Source: Oscillospiraceae bacterium (lineage in GTDB: Bacteria > Bacillota > Clostridia > Oscillospirales > Oscillospiraceae). Taken from it: DNA of 64,000 nucleotides. The stretch covers positions 1 to 64,000 of the forward strand of contig JAFRER010000007.1 in assembly GCA_017434755.1 (NCBI GenBank), read 5' to 3'. The notes under the pieces are model-generated. The model was given only the letters and a program-made list of their open reading frames with translations, ran no database searches and was not told the origin of the DNA. Below are positions 49,401 through 58,201 of the stretch, piece by piece (the stretch's first letter is position 1; each line of letters opens with the position of its first letter). The position numbers and the translations under genes were made by a program.

Positions 49401-50189
49401 ATGCAGGCGATGCTGTTTCCGGCAGAGCTTACCGTCCGGATGGTGATCATCGTCGTGATCGGTGTCTTCCTTGCCTCCTTTGTGGACGGTGTGGCCGGCG
49501 GCGGCGGGATCATCTCCGTTCCGACCTATCTTCTGACCGGTCTTCCCACCCATCTGGCTCTCGGCACGAACAAGCTCTCCTCCGGGATCGGGACCGCGGT
49601 CTCCACGGCACGCTTCATCCGAAGCGGCTACGTCAACTGGAAGCTGGGGGTCCCTTCCATCATCCTCGCGCTGATCGGCTCTCACCTCGGAACGAAACTC
49701 CAGCTCTCAATCGATGAGAGATATCTCAAATGGCTGCTGCTGATCGTCCTTCCCGTGGTGGCCTTCGTTGTGCTCCGGCAGAAAAAGCTCCCGGAGGAAG
49801 CCGGTCAGATCGATCCGGCAAAACAGGCGGCAATAGTGCTCGTCTCCTCTTTCATCGTAGGCGCCTATGACGGTTTCTATGGGCCCGGGACCGGGACTTT
49901 TCTCATCCTGATCTTCTGCAATCTGGCAAAAATGGATGTGCGCACGGCATCCGGCAACGTCAAGCTTGTGAACCTTGCCAGCAACATCGGGGCTGTTGCC
50001 ACCTCTCTGATGAACGGAAAGGTCTTCATCGTTCTCGGCCTTATCGGCGCGGTCTCCTCGATAGCCGGTCATTACATAGGCTCCGGGCTTGCGATCAAGG
50101 ACGGATCGAAGATCGTCCGTCCGGTCATAATAATCGTTCTTATTCTGCTTGCTGTAAAAGTCATATCAGAACTCTTCGGAGGTCAATAA
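49401..50189 (+). CDS. Sulfite exporter TauE/SafE family membrane protein
   Basis: A 262-residue transporter with about eight transmembrane helices in two halves. The first half contains FLASFVDGVAGGGGIISVPTYLLTG (about 20-45) and LGTNKLSSGIGTAVS. The second half has YDGFYGPGTGTFLILIF and SGNVKLVNLASNIGA. These paired motifs define TauE/SafE, which exports sulfite, sulfoacetate or other organosulfur anions; the substrate here is not known. The ATG at 49401 is about 10 bases from AGGAGGG; a GTG at 49392 is too close. It overlaps the next gene by one base. Confidence 0.9.
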   Translation: MQAMLFPAELTVRMVIIVVIGVFLASFVDGVAGGGGIISVPTYLLTGLPTHLALGTNKLSSGIGTAVSTARFIRSGYVNWKLGVPSIILALIGSHLGTKLQLSIDERYLKWLLLIVLPVVAFVVLRQKKLPEEAGQIDPAKQAAIVLVSSFIVGAYDGFYGPGTGTFLILIFCNLAKMDVRTASGNVKLVNLASNIGAVATSLMNGKVFIVLGLIGAVSSIAGHYIGSGLAIKDGSKIVRPVIIIVLILLAVKVISELFGGQ

Positions 50190-50902
50190 TGAAAAAACGT
50201 CTCGGCATACTGGGCGGTATGGGCCCCATGGCTACCGCGGACCTGTACAGAAAGATCGTTGAACTCACCGACGCTGATAACGACAACGGCCACATCCGTG
50301 TCATTATCGACAGCAATACCGCCATACCCGACAGAACTTCGGCGATCCTCTCCGGCGGCGCGGATCCTTTGCCCGAGATGCTTTCCGCCGCAAAGAATCT
50401 CATTGCCTGCGGAGCCGAGTGCATCATCATGCCGTGCAACACGGCCCACTTCTTTCTTCCGGTCCTTCAAGCGCAGATCCCTGTTCCCATACTGGATATG
50501 ACAAAGATCGCGGCTCAAAGCTGCGCCGGACTATATCCGGGGAAAAAAGCTGCCATCCTTGCCACCCGCGGCACACTGGCATCGGGCGTTTACAGCAGCG
50601 CGCTTGAAGAATACGGGGTGGAATATATTATTCCGGACAAGAACGAGCAGAGCACATTGATGCATCTGATCTATGATGTGGTAAAAGCGTCCAAGCCGGT
50701 CCTCCCCGAAAGGCAGGCATGGCGTGCGCTGCTGGACGGTCTCCACGACAAAGGTGCAGATTATTTCCTTCTCGGCTGTACGGAGCTTCCGATCCTTTCC
50801 GGCATCCTTGCCGTTCCGGGACCGTTCGTTGACGCCACGGATGAACTGGCAAAAGCAGCTGTGAAATACTGCGGATATGATCTGAAGCAGAAAAGCTGGT
50901 AA
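50189..50902 (+). CDS. Aspartate/glutamate racemase family protein
   Basis: A 237-residue cofactor-independent racemase. The two catalytic Cys are in CIIMPCNTAHFF (about residue 83) and FLLGCTELPIL (about 193). The N-terminus LGILGGMGPMATADLYRKIVELT and the substrate loop SNTAIPDRTSAIL match the aspartate racemase (RacX/YgeA-like) branch. It starts on the tauE stop codon, so the two are co-translated. Substrate stereochemistry cannot be read from sequence. Confidence 0.92.
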   Translation: MKKRLGILGGMGPMATADLYRKIVELTDADNDNGHIRVIIDSNTAIPDRTSAILSGGADPLPEMLSAAKNLIACGAECIIMPCNTAHFFLPVLQAQIPVPILDMTKIAAQSCAGLYPGKKAAILATRGTLASGVYSSALEEYGVEYIIPDKNEQSTLMHLIYDVVKASKPVLPERQAWRALLDGLHDKGADYFLLGCTELPILSGILAVPGPFVDATDELAKAAVKYCGYDLKQKSW

Positions 50903-50911
50903 GTATCCGCG

Positions 50912-50954
50912 AACTCCATCCGGCAGGTGATTCTGCCGGATGGAGTTTTTTCTT
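50912..50954 (+). terminator. Terminator of the TauE-racemase unit
   Basis: A perfect 15-bp stem AACTCCATCCGGCAG/CTGCCGGATGGAGTT is followed by TTTTTCTTTT. Confidence 0.93.
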
Positions 50955-51077
50955 TTCATTTTTTGAAATATAGCCAAAAAACCTCTACCAAAATTCGAAA
51001 AATATAGTATAATTGATATATTGATTGTCTCCGCCTTCAGCGGGCGGGAAAAGGCAAATATATTTAGGAGGGAAAAT

Positions 51078-52391
51078 ATGGAAAACGAAGCACCCAAGAA
51101 GGGCGGTATCTTTCGGGCATACCTGAACTTCAACGTACTGTACAAGATCCTTATCGGTCTCGTCATCGGTGCCATCGCCGGCATAATCCTTGCCGCAAAC
51201 GGTATCACGGCGCTCCCAGCCTGGATCAGCATGTTCGGTACGATCTTCACCAGACTGCTGAAAATGATCATCATCCCGATGATCGTCGGATCTCTGGTAG
51301 TCGGCGCATCCTCTGTTTCCCCGGCAAACGTCGGTAAAGTCGGTATCCGCGTGATCATCATCTATCTGGTCACCTCCGCCATCGGCGTTATCATCGGCCT
51401 GATCATGGCCAACATCTTCCAGCCCCATGCCGAACTGGCCGCCGTCACGGAAATGGCCGCTGATGCGGCAGGCAAGACCGCGGACGTCAGCGTCTGGAAG
51501 ACCATCTCGGACATCGTTCCGACCAGCGTTCTGTCCTCTCTTGTCAACGAGACGGTGCTCCAGGTCATCTTCTTCGCTCTGATCTTCGGTCTGTGCCTGT
51601 CCTATATGAAGGTCTCCGATGACGAGCGGATCCGCACCATCTCCACCACCATGTACAACGTGTTCGACTGCCTGACCGAGATCATGATGAAGGTCGTCCG
51701 CGGCATCATGCAGTATGCGCCCATAGGCGTTGCGGTATTGATCTGCGAAGTGTTCGCCAAGAACGGCGCCAAGGTCGCCGGCGCGCTGCTCACGGTCACC
51801 ATCGCCTGCTTCCTCGGATATCTGATCCATATCGTCCTCGTATACGGCGGTCTGCTGAAGATATTCCGCATCAAGATCGGCCCCTTCTTCAAAGAGGCCA
51901 GGATCCCCTTCATCACCGCATTTGTCACCCGTTCCTCCAACGGCACGCTCCCGACCACCATGGAAGCCGCCGAAAACCTCGGTGTCGACAAAGAAGTCTA
52001 TGCCTTCTCGCTCCCGCTCGGTGCCACCATCAACATGGACGGCACCGCGATCTACCAAGGCGTCTGCGCTTTCTTCCTGGTAATGAGCTGCTTCGGCCGC
52101 GGACTTACCTTCGGTGAAATGGGCATGATCGTTCTTCTCGCAACGCTCGCCTCCATCGGCACAGCCGGTGTTCCCGGAGCCGGTGCCATCATGCTGGCAA
52201 TGGTCATGCAGGGCATCAACCTGCCCATTGCAGAGGGCACTGTCCTGGCCGGCGCCTATGCGATGATCCTCGGTATCGATGCCATCCTCGACATGGGCCG
52301 TACCGCTCTGAACGTCGTCGGCGACCTGACCTGCACCTGCTGCATCGCCAAGAGCACCAAGTTCCTCAAAGAAGACTCCGTTCTTCAGTGA
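51078..52391 (+). CDS. Dicarboxylate/amino acid:cation symporter (DAACS family)
   Basis: A 437-residue elevator transporter for glutamate, aspartate or C4-dicarboxylates. Motifs are FTRLLKMIIIPMIVGSLVVGASSV, the serine-rich reentrant loop TRSSNGTLPTTM (about 294-305), TINMDGTAIYQGV (about 320-332; the NMDGT sodium/substrate site) and GVPGAGAIMLAMV. A late DAILDMGRTALNVVGD holds the Asp and Arg/Asn that bind substrate. The start at 51078 follows AGGAGGG. A PH-like gene follows after 3 bases. Confidence 0.95.
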   Translation: MENEAPKKGGIFRAYLNFNVLYKILIGLVIGAIAGIILAANGITALPAWISMFGTIFTRLLKMIIIPMIVGSLVVGASSVSPANVGKVGIRVIIIYLVTSAIGVIIGLIMANIFQPHAELAAVTEMAADAAGKTADVSVWKTISDIVPTSVLSSLVNETVLQVIFFALIFGLCLSYMKVSDDERIRTISTTMYNVFDCLTEIMMKVVRGIMQYAPIGVAVLICEVFAKNGAKVAGALLTVTIACFLGYLIHIVLVYGGLLKIFRIKIGPFFKEARIPFITAFVTRSSNGTLPTTMEAAENLGVDKEVYAFSLPLGATINMDGTAIYQGVCAFFLVMSCFGRGLTFGEMGMIVLLATLASIGTAGVPGAGAIMLAMVMQGINLPIAEGTVLAGAYAMILGIDAILDMGRTALNVVGDLTCTCCIAKSTKFLKEDSVLQ

Positions 52392-52394
52392 TCC

Positions 52395-52787
52395 ATGAAC
52401 CGGAAAGCACTGGACAGACGCCTGCAGGAGCTCTCCATATACAGTGACTTCTACCACAGGAAGGAGCTGAATGCTCTTGCCCAGGTCCTCACGGAGGACG
52501 AGACTCTCAACTGCATCCTCACCGGGGTGAACGAGGGCAACCGCAAGATGCTTGCCATCACCGACCGCCGGCTGATGATCATCTTCGCCGGCGCGCTGTC
52601 CGCCAAGGATTTTGTCGTTGTTCAGCGGAGCGCGGTAAAGGAGTTCCGGTTTGAAAAGAAATTTCTCTTTTCCCGGGCGGGCTTCTGTACCAACAGCGGA
52701 GCCGAATATGTATTTGAGAATACACAGGGTTCGCTGAAAGAGCTTTTCGAATGGGCCATGCAGCGGCCTCTGCCCTCCGTGGGCTGA
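52395..52787 (+). CDS. Small PH-like (bPH) domain protein, unknown function
   Basis: The protein has 130 residues, with no signal or membrane helix. An N-terminal helical segment (MNRKALDRRLQELSIYSDFYHRKEL) precedes a beta-rich part: NCILTGVNEGNRKMLAITDRRLMIIFAG with the TDRRLMI motif usual in bacterial PH-like domains (YokE/bPH_3 group). It starts 3 bases after the symporter stop. Such small proteins are poorly characterised; the tight coupling suggests co-expression with the transporter only. Confidence 0.75.
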   Translation: MNRKALDRRLQELSIYSDFYHRKELNALAQVLTEDETLNCILTGVNEGNRKMLAITDRRLMIIFAGALSAKDFVVVQRSAVKEFRFEKKFLFSRAGFCTNSGAEYVFENTQGSLKELFEWAMQRPLPSVG

Positions 52788-52817
52788 GCTGCGCAGGAAC
52801 AGCATCCGTATAAAGCG

Positions 52818-52852
52818 ATCGGGGTGCCCTTTCCGGGCACCCCGATTTTTTA
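52818..52852 (+). terminator. Terminator of the symporter-PH unit
   Basis: A perfect 12-bp stem ATCGGGGTGCCC/GGGCACCCCGAT with a TTTCC-type loop is followed by TTTTTAA. Confidence 0.93.
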
Positions 52853-52882
52853 ATGACGCCATTCAATGAAAGGATCATGTCC

Positions 52883-54037
52883 ATGAAACTGAAAGACCGG
52901 ACGGATCTGTCCTTCCCGGAGGCGGCGAGCATCATCGTCGGGCACGGGATCGGCGCGGGAATCCTTTCCGTGCCGTATCTCGCCTCCCGCAACAGCATCC
53001 GGGACATCCTCATCATCCTTGTTCTCTGCACGCTGTTCAACATCGTGCTTCACCTTCTCATTGCGGAGCTCTCCCTGAACAACGGCGGCGCGCAGTTCGT
53101 GACATGCTTCCATGCGGAGCTTTTCCACGGACTGTTCAAGAAGATCTTCACCTGGCTTGCATTCGCCCTGATGGGCTTTTCCGTGATCGTCAACGTCGGC
53201 GCGTACCTCACCGGGGCTGCGGCTGTTTTTGAAAGCTGGTTCGGCGTCAGCCGCATCGTCGGCATGCTCCTTTTCTATGTGCTCTGCGCCGCCGTCGTTT
53301 TCTTCGGTGTGAAGCTGGTGGGGATCTGTGAAAAATACGCCGTCGGCGCCATGGTCCTCGTCGTGCTGGTCCTGCTTGCCGCCGTCCTTGCCGGCAGCAC
53401 CTCTCCCCTGCCGACGCAGTTTAGGACCTGGAGCAACGTCCTTGCCCTCTTCGGCATGGTCTCCTTCTCTCTTTCCGCCGTAATGTCCACCCCGCAGGTG
53501 GTAAAAGGACTCGGCATGAAACCGGGCAGGATCCGCGCCGCGATCAGTGCGGGCATCATCGTGAATGCCTGCGTCATCTTCCTTGTCACCCTCACTACCC
53601 TCATGGGCACGGGCTCCGCCATCACGGAGGACGGCGCGCTCGTAGACCTTGCGAGGAAGATGGGCGGATGGGTCAGCATCGTGGGATACATCTTCACGCT
53701 GCTCGCTCTTGCCACGTCCTTCTGGACCAACACCCTGAATCTCCGGGACATCATCTCCGAGCAGGTGCACTGGAACCGGGACATCTGCTGGCTTGCAGCC
53801 TCCCTGCCGCCGCTGGTCCTTGCCGTGCTTGCAAGCTCCAGCTTCGTGACGCTCTCGCGGATCGCCAGCATCATCATGGTGGTGACGAGCCTCGGGATCA
53901 TCCTCGCCTATAACCGCTCCCGGAAGCGGGTCGGCCGGTCGGAGCTGCTGGGGTCCTTCGGCACTCTGCCCTTCCAGCTGATCGTCCTCTCCCTGTCGCT
54001 GCTTGCCACCATCGGCTCGGTTTTGAAGGTAAGCTGA
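52883..54037 (+). CDS. Amino-acid permease (APC superfamily, aromatic/hydroxy amino acid type)
   Basis: A 384-residue permease with about 11 transmembrane helices. The N-terminal motif FPEAASIIVGHGIGAGILSVPYLA (about 13-36) has the unwound GxGIGxGILxxP segment of helix 1. Length and pattern place it among the short permeases close to the HAAAP and spore-germination families rather than the long APC members. Substrate not predictable. ATG at 52883 (MKLKDRT) was chosen for the AAAGGATC site at 6-8 bases; earlier ATG codons overlap that site. Confidence 0.85.
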   Translation: MKLKDRTDLSFPEAASIIVGHGIGAGILSVPYLASRNSIRDILIILVLCTLFNIVLHLLIAELSLNNGGAQFVTCFHAELFHGLFKKIFTWLAFALMGFSVIVNVGAYLTGAAAVFESWFGVSRIVGMLLFYVLCAAVVFFGVKLVGICEKYAVGAMVLVVLVLLAAVLAGSTSPLPTQFRTWSNVLALFGMVSFSLSAVMSTPQVVKGLGMKPGRIRAAISAGIIVNACVIFLVTLTTLMGTGSAITEDGALVDLARKMGGWVSIVGYIFTLLALATSFWTNTLNLRDIISEQVHWNRDICWLAASLPPLVLAVLASSSFVTLSRIASIIMVVTSLGIILAYNRSRKRVGRSELLGSFGTLPFQLIVLSLSLLATIGSVLKVS

Positions 54038-54068
54038 ACGCTTTTCCGTTGGATCCCGCATTTATCAA

Positions 54069-54102
54069 AACCCCGGAGCCTGAACGGCACCGGGGTTTTT
54101 CA
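54069..54102 (+). terminator. Terminator of the permease gene
   Basis: AACCCCGG pairs with CCGGGGTT, with an inner GCC/GGC extension, followed by TTTCAAGC. Confidence 0.78.
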
Positions 54103-54167
54103 AGCTTTTTCGCGGAAACGTGTAATATCCTTCTCCGGATCGCTACTGTATGGTTGAGACGGAAAAG

Positions 54168-54737
54168 ATGGGAAGTGATGATTTGGAAGACAGCCGGATA
54201 CTCGATCTGTTCTTTGAGCGCTCGGAACAGGCGATCGTCGAGCTGACGGACAAATACGGGAGATCCGCAAAGCGCACGGCGGCGAACATTCTGAACAGCG
54301 AATCCGATACGGAGGAATGCATGAATGACACGAATCTTGCCATGTGGAATTCCATCCCGCCCGAAAAACCGGATAACCTGAAGGCCTTTTATATGAAAGT
54401 GGCGAGAAACCAGGCCGTTTCGAAATACCGTTCCAATACGGCCCGGAAGCGAAACAGCCTGTATGACACAGCCCTCGACGAACTGGAGGACTGCCTTGCC
54501 GCGAAGGACGATCCCTCGGCCGATGTGGAGGCGAAGGAGCTTTCGGAGGCGATAAACGCCTTTCTGAAAAGGCTTTCGAAGGAGGACCGGCAGATGTTCG
54601 TATGCCGATACTGGCTGGCAGACTCAACGGAAGACATCGCCGCAAAACTGCACTGCCGAAGCGGCCGGATCTCCGTAAGACTTTTCCGTATCCGTGAGAA
54701 ACTGAAGACCTATCTTATAAAGGAGGGACTGATATGA
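54168..54737 (+). CDS. Sigma-70 family RNA polymerase sigma factor (ECF-like)
   Basis: A 189-residue sigma factor. Region 2 is at about 1-80 (LDLFFERSEQAIVELTDKYGRSAKRTAANILNSE, then DTEECMNDTNLAMWNSIPPEKPDNLKAFYMKVARNQAVSKYR). Region 4 (about 130-185) has REDRQMFVCRYWLADSTEDIAAKLHCRSGRISVRLFRIREKLK with a helix-turn-helix. The pattern matches clostridial sigma factors typically paired with a membrane anti-sigma-like protein. The start at 54168 follows GGAAAAG; an ATG at 54150 has no site. The stop overlaps the next start (ATGA). Confidence 0.92.
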   Translation: MGSDDLEDSRILDLFFERSEQAIVELTDKYGRSAKRTAANILNSESDTEECMNDTNLAMWNSIPPEKPDNLKAFYMKVARNQAVSKYRSNTARKRNSLYDTALDELEDCLAAKDDPSADVEAKELSEAINAFLKRLSKEDRQMFVCRYWLADSTEDIAAKLHCRSGRISVRLFRIREKLKTYLIKEGLI

Positions 54738-55636
54738 GCCGGGAAACGATCTCGAAGGCACTGGACGGCATCGCGGATGAATACAAGGCCGAAGCCCTTG
54801 AACTGGAGCTTCCTGCCTCTGCGGCCTCCTCCGGAACGGAGGAAAAGATCATGCATCCGAATGAGCAGAAGACGAAAAGATTCTCCCGCAGGGTCGTTAC
54901 CCTCGCCCTTGCGGCCTGCCTGATCCTGGCGCTGGCCGTCACGGCCTATGCCGTGGGCAGCGCGGTGAACAGCCCGAAAGCCGCGGAGAAGGTGGCCAGA
55001 GAAGAACTGGCGAAATGGAAGGAGATGGGCCTGCTGTCCGAAGAAATAACGGCAGACGGTCCCGCGGATAAGATCTATGAGATCGAAGGACATACCGGCA
55101 ATGACTACTGGTACGGCCGGATCTTCCCCCACAGCTACGACGTCCGGTGGTATATGGGAAAAGAAGGAAAGTATTTCCTGAATCTCAGCGTGGATACCAT
55201 CACCGGAAAAATCCGGTTTGCATCGTTTGAGGCCAGGGCCGACGAAACGGATGTGCCGGTGAAGGAGATCGAAGCGGAGCAGCCGGTGGATCCGGAGAAT
55301 CCGGAGGGCGAATGGGCGCCCGTCACGATGTATCTCTACGATAATTTTGACGACATCTTCCCCGCGGACATGACCGTGGACCGCTTCTGCAGCCTGCTGG
55401 CGGAGTACTGGGGTTTCTCGGGATACACCCTGGCGGACACCGTGGACGAGGCCTATTACGACGCCCACTGGAGCGCCGTGGACGGAAACTCTCTGCTGAA
55501 AGATATGCCGACGGACAATTATTATCTCACCGTTTTCTTCGAGGGCGACCAGGACGGCGCGCCCATGTATATCCAGCTGAGCCAGTTCCCCGGAAGAGTG
55601 AACATGAACATCGGAACGGGACATGCGGTAGGATAA
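54734..55636 (+). CDS. Membrane-anchored protein, putative anti-sigma partner
   Basis: A 300-residue protein with a short cytoplasmic N-terminus of about 50 residues (MSRETISKALDGIADEYKAEA), a single membrane helix (about 54-74, VVTLALAACLILALAVTAYAV) and an extracytoplasmic domain of about 220 residues with acidic and aromatic segments (NYYLTVFFEGDQDGAPMYIQ). Overlap with the sigma gene and the tail-out topology point to a cognate anti-sigma-like role. The cytoplasmic segment has no zinc-binding HxxxCxxC motif, so it would be non-canonical. Confidence 0.8.
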   Translation: MSRETISKALDGIADEYKAEALELELPASAASSGTEEKIMHPNEQKTKRFSRRVVTLALAACLILALAVTAYAVGSAVNSPKAAEKVAREELAKWKEMGLLSEEITADGPADKIYEIEGHTGNDYWYGRIFPHSYDVRWYMGKEGKYFLNLSVDTITGKIRFASFEARADETDVPVKEIEAEQPVDPENPEGEWAPVTMYLYDNFDDIFPADMTVDRFCSLLAEYWGFSGYTLADTVDEAYYDAHWSAVDGNSLLKDMPTDNYYLTVFFEGDQDGAPMYIQLSQFPGRVNMNIGTGHAVG

Positions 55637-55668
55637 ATCTCATTATTTCATAAGTGAAGAGCAAAAAG

Positions 55669-55708
55669 AAATGGCCTGTCAGATGCCTGACAGGCCATTT
55701 CTTTTTTG
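55669..55708 (+). terminator. Bidirectional terminator between the anti-sigma and glgP genes
   Basis: A perfect 14-bp stem AAATGGCCTGTCAG/CTGACAGGCCATTT has TTCTTTTTT after it on the plus strand and CTTTTTGC on the minus strand. Confidence 0.93.
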
Positions 55709-55720
55709 GGACCCGGCAAC

Positions 55721-58126
55721 TCAGTACTTCACGTTCCAGATGTTGTCCGCGTATTCCTTTATGGCACGGTCCGCGGCGAAAATGCCGCTCTTGCCGGTGT
55801 TGATAATGGACATCCGTGCAAACTCGTCGCTGTCCTTTATCGTGTCATAGAGCCTGCGCTGGCAGTCCGCATAGGCCCGGTAATCTGCTATGAGCATGTA
55901 CGGGTCTCCGCCGAATATCAGCGAGGAGACAAGATCCGAGTAGCTCTTGCCGTCGGAGAAGCCTATGTTGAGACGGTTGAGTATCCTCGAGATAACAGGG
56001 TCGTTTCTCGACATCTGCTCCGGATTGTAGCCGCCGCGTTTCCAGTTCTCTATCTCATCGGTACGCAATCCGAAGAGGAACATGTTCTCGTCGCCGAGCT
56101 GCTCGTACATCTCCACGTTCGCTCCGTCCAGCGTGCCGATGGTGACGGCGCCGTTCATCATCAGCTTCATGCAGCCCGTGCCCGAAGCCTCTTTTCCGGC
56201 CGTGGAGATCTGCTCGGAGATCTGGGCGGCGGGGATGATGGATTCGGCAGCGGATACCCGGTAGTTTTCCACAAAGTAGACCTGCAGCTTGTCCTTGCAG
56301 AGCGGATCGTTCGCAAGCTCTTTCGAGAGCGAGAGCAGCAGCTCTATGATCCTCTTGGCCGTCTTGTATGCGGCGGCCGCTTTGGCGCCGAACACGAAGG
56401 TGCGCGGCACGAACTCTCTGTTCGGGTCGTCGTGGATCTGCATCCACTGGTCCACTATGCTCATCGCGCAGAGGAGCTGCCTCTTGTACTCATGGAGCCT
56501 CTTGATCTGCACATCAATGATGCTGTCCGGATTGAGGATGTAATTATCATTCCTCTTTGCGAATTCTGCAAACTTTCTCTTGTTTTCGGCCTTGATGAGG
56601 CTGATCTGCTTCCGGACCTCCGCGTCATCGGCAAAGGCGCAGAATTTTTCCAGTTCCTCCGGCTTGGTGAGATAGTCCTCGTTCCCGAGAGTCTCGCAGA
56701 CGAGACTGTGCAGTCCCGGGTTGATCTGGGCAAGCCAGCGGCGGTGGTCTATGCCGTTGGTGACATAGGTGAACAGCTCGGGCTTGAGGCCGCAGATGTC
56801 CTTGAAGAGATCCCGCTTGAGGATGTCGCCGTGCAGTCTGGAAACGCCGTTCACTTTGTAGCAGGTGGCAAGACACATGTTGGCCATGTACACCTGATCG
56901 TTCCGGATGATCAGATTTCTGCCGACGCGCTCATCGTTCCCGAAGGAATAGATAAGGGTATTGGCCCAGCGCTTGTTGATCTCGCATATGATCTCCCAGA
57001 TCCTCGGCATCAGCTGCTGGATGAGAGACTGCGGCCACTTCTCCAGCGCCTCGCTCATGACGGTGTGGTTGGTATAAGCAACAGAAGCCTTCACAAGATT
57101 CCACGCCTCGTCCCAGCCGAGATTGTACTCATCCATGAAGATCCTCATGAGCTCCGGGATGATCAGCGTCGGATGGGTATCGTTGATCTGGATGGTGTGG
57201 TGCTCCGGGAAGGACTTGATGTCTCCCCATGTCTTCATATGCTTGCGCACGATATCCTGGGCCGTGGCGGATACGAAGAAGTACTGCTGTTTGAGCCGGA
57301 GCGTCTTTCCCTTGATGTGGTCGTCCGCGGGATACAGGACCTTCGTGATGACCTCCGCCATGGTACGCTCTTCCATGCTCTTTACGTATTCACCCTCGGA
57401 GAAGAGGAACATGTCAAGCGAACGGGGGCTCTTCGCCTCCCAGAGCCTGAGCAGGTTGATCTTTTTCCCGCCGTATCCGGCGATGAGCATGTCCTCCGGG
57501 ACCGCCGTCACCGAGGTATAGCCCGTATGCTGGAAGGAATAGTGACCGTAGCTGTCCCAGTGGGGGGAGAGCTGGCCGCCGAAACGGACCTCCACAGCCT
57601 CGTCGAACTTCGGGACGAGCCAGCTGTTCATGGCGTTGCCCCAGGAATCCTCGACCTCGGTCTGCTTTCCGTTAACGAACTTCTGGCGGAAGATCCCCAG
57701 CTCATAGCAGATGGAATAACCCGAAGCCTCTATGCCCAGCGTCGCAAGGCTGTCCATGTAGCAGGCAGCGAGCCTTCCCAGACCTCCGTTTCCGAGACCT
57801 GCGTCCGGTTCCTCCTCGAATATGTCCGTCGCATTTCTTCCCATATCCGCCAGCGCCTCTGTAAGGGCCTCACCGACACCGAGGTTGAAAGCGTTTTTCA
57901 TAAGGCTCCTGCCGAGAAGGAATTCCATCGACATATAATGGACCTCTTTGCCGGGTTTTCTCTCCGGCTCCGCAGAGCGAAAGCGGCTCATGATCTCCCT
58001 GAGCACCATTGCCGCAGACTGGAACACCTGGTCATCCGTTGCATCTTCGCTTGTGACGCAGAAATAAGCGCTCAGCTTGTCCTCTATAGCGCTCCGGATT
58101 TCATCTTTGGATATTTCACTTACCAT
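55721..58126 (-). CDS. glgP: Glycogen/starch/alpha-glucan phosphorylase
   Basis: An 801-residue PLP enzyme that phosphorolyses glycogen to glucose-1-phosphate. The pattern is of the MalP/glycogen phosphorylase family: LGNGGLGRLAACYMDSLATL (about 108-127), HYSFQHTGYT, HTIQINDTHPTLIIPELMRI and HEYKRQLL are all present. The C-terminal EASGTGCMKLMMNGAVTIGTLDGANVE contains the PLP-binding Lys. Length is complete. It is last in prs-pth-glgC-glgD-glgP, 75 bases after glgD with a hairpin in between, and has GGAGG upstream. Confidence 0.97.
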   Translation of the reverse strand: MVSEISKDEIRSAIEDKLSAYFCVTSEDATDDQVFQSAAMVLREIMSRFRSAEPERKPGKEVHYMSMEFLLGRSLMKNAFNLGVGEALTEALADMGRNATDIFEEEPDAGLGNGGLGRLAACYMDSLATLGIEASGYSICYELGIFRQKFVNGKQTEVEDSWGNAMNSWLVPKFDEAVEVRFGGQLSPHWDSYGHYSFQHTGYTSVTAVPEDMLIAGYGGKKINLLRLWEAKSPRSLDMFLFSEGEYVKSMEERTMAEVITKVLYPADDHIKGKTLRLKQQYFFVSATAQDIVRKHMKTWGDIKSFPEHHTIQINDTHPTLIIPELMRIFMDEYNLGWDEAWNLVKASVAYTNHTVMSEALEKWPQSLIQQLMPRIWEIICEINKRWANTLIYSFGNDERVGRNLIIRNDQVYMANMCLATCYKVNGVSRLHGDILKRDLFKDICGLKPELFTYVTNGIDHRRWLAQINPGLHSLVCETLGNEDYLTKPEELEKFCAFADDAEVRKQISLIKAENKRKFAEFAKRNDNYILNPDSIIDVQIKRLHEYKRQLLCAMSIVDQWMQIHDDPNREFVPRTFVFGAKAAAAYKTAKRIIELLLSLSKELANDPLCKDKLQVYFVENYRVSAAESIIPAAQISEQISTAGKEASGTGCMKLMMNGAVTIGTLDGANVEMYEQLGDENMFLFGLRTDEIENWKRGGYNPEQMSRNDPVISRILNRLNIGFSDGKSYSDLVSSLIFGGDPYMLIADYRAYADCQRRLYDTIKDSDEFARMSIINTGKSGIFAADRAIKEYADNIWNVKY

Positions 58127-58149
58127 ATATCAATTGTCCTCCAATAGAA

Positions 58150-58174
58150 CAGAGGCGGCCGTTTGCCGCCTCTG
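58150..58174 (-). terminator. Intercistronic hairpin between glgD and glgP
   Basis: A perfect 10-bp stem CAGAGGCGGC/GCCGCCTCTG with a 5-base loop is followed on the minus strand by TTCTATTGG. The weak T-run suggests an attenuating or mRNA-stabilising hairpin rather than a complete stop. Confidence 0.55.
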
Positions 58175-58201
58175 CGACTAACAGTGTATGATTTTCTCTT
58201 A

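Noticed and set aside
55706-58147. 813-codon plus-strand frame opposite glgP
   Set aside because: Length alone is impressive, but it exactly shadows glgP, crosses a terminator region, has no ribosome-binding site and no protein family features.
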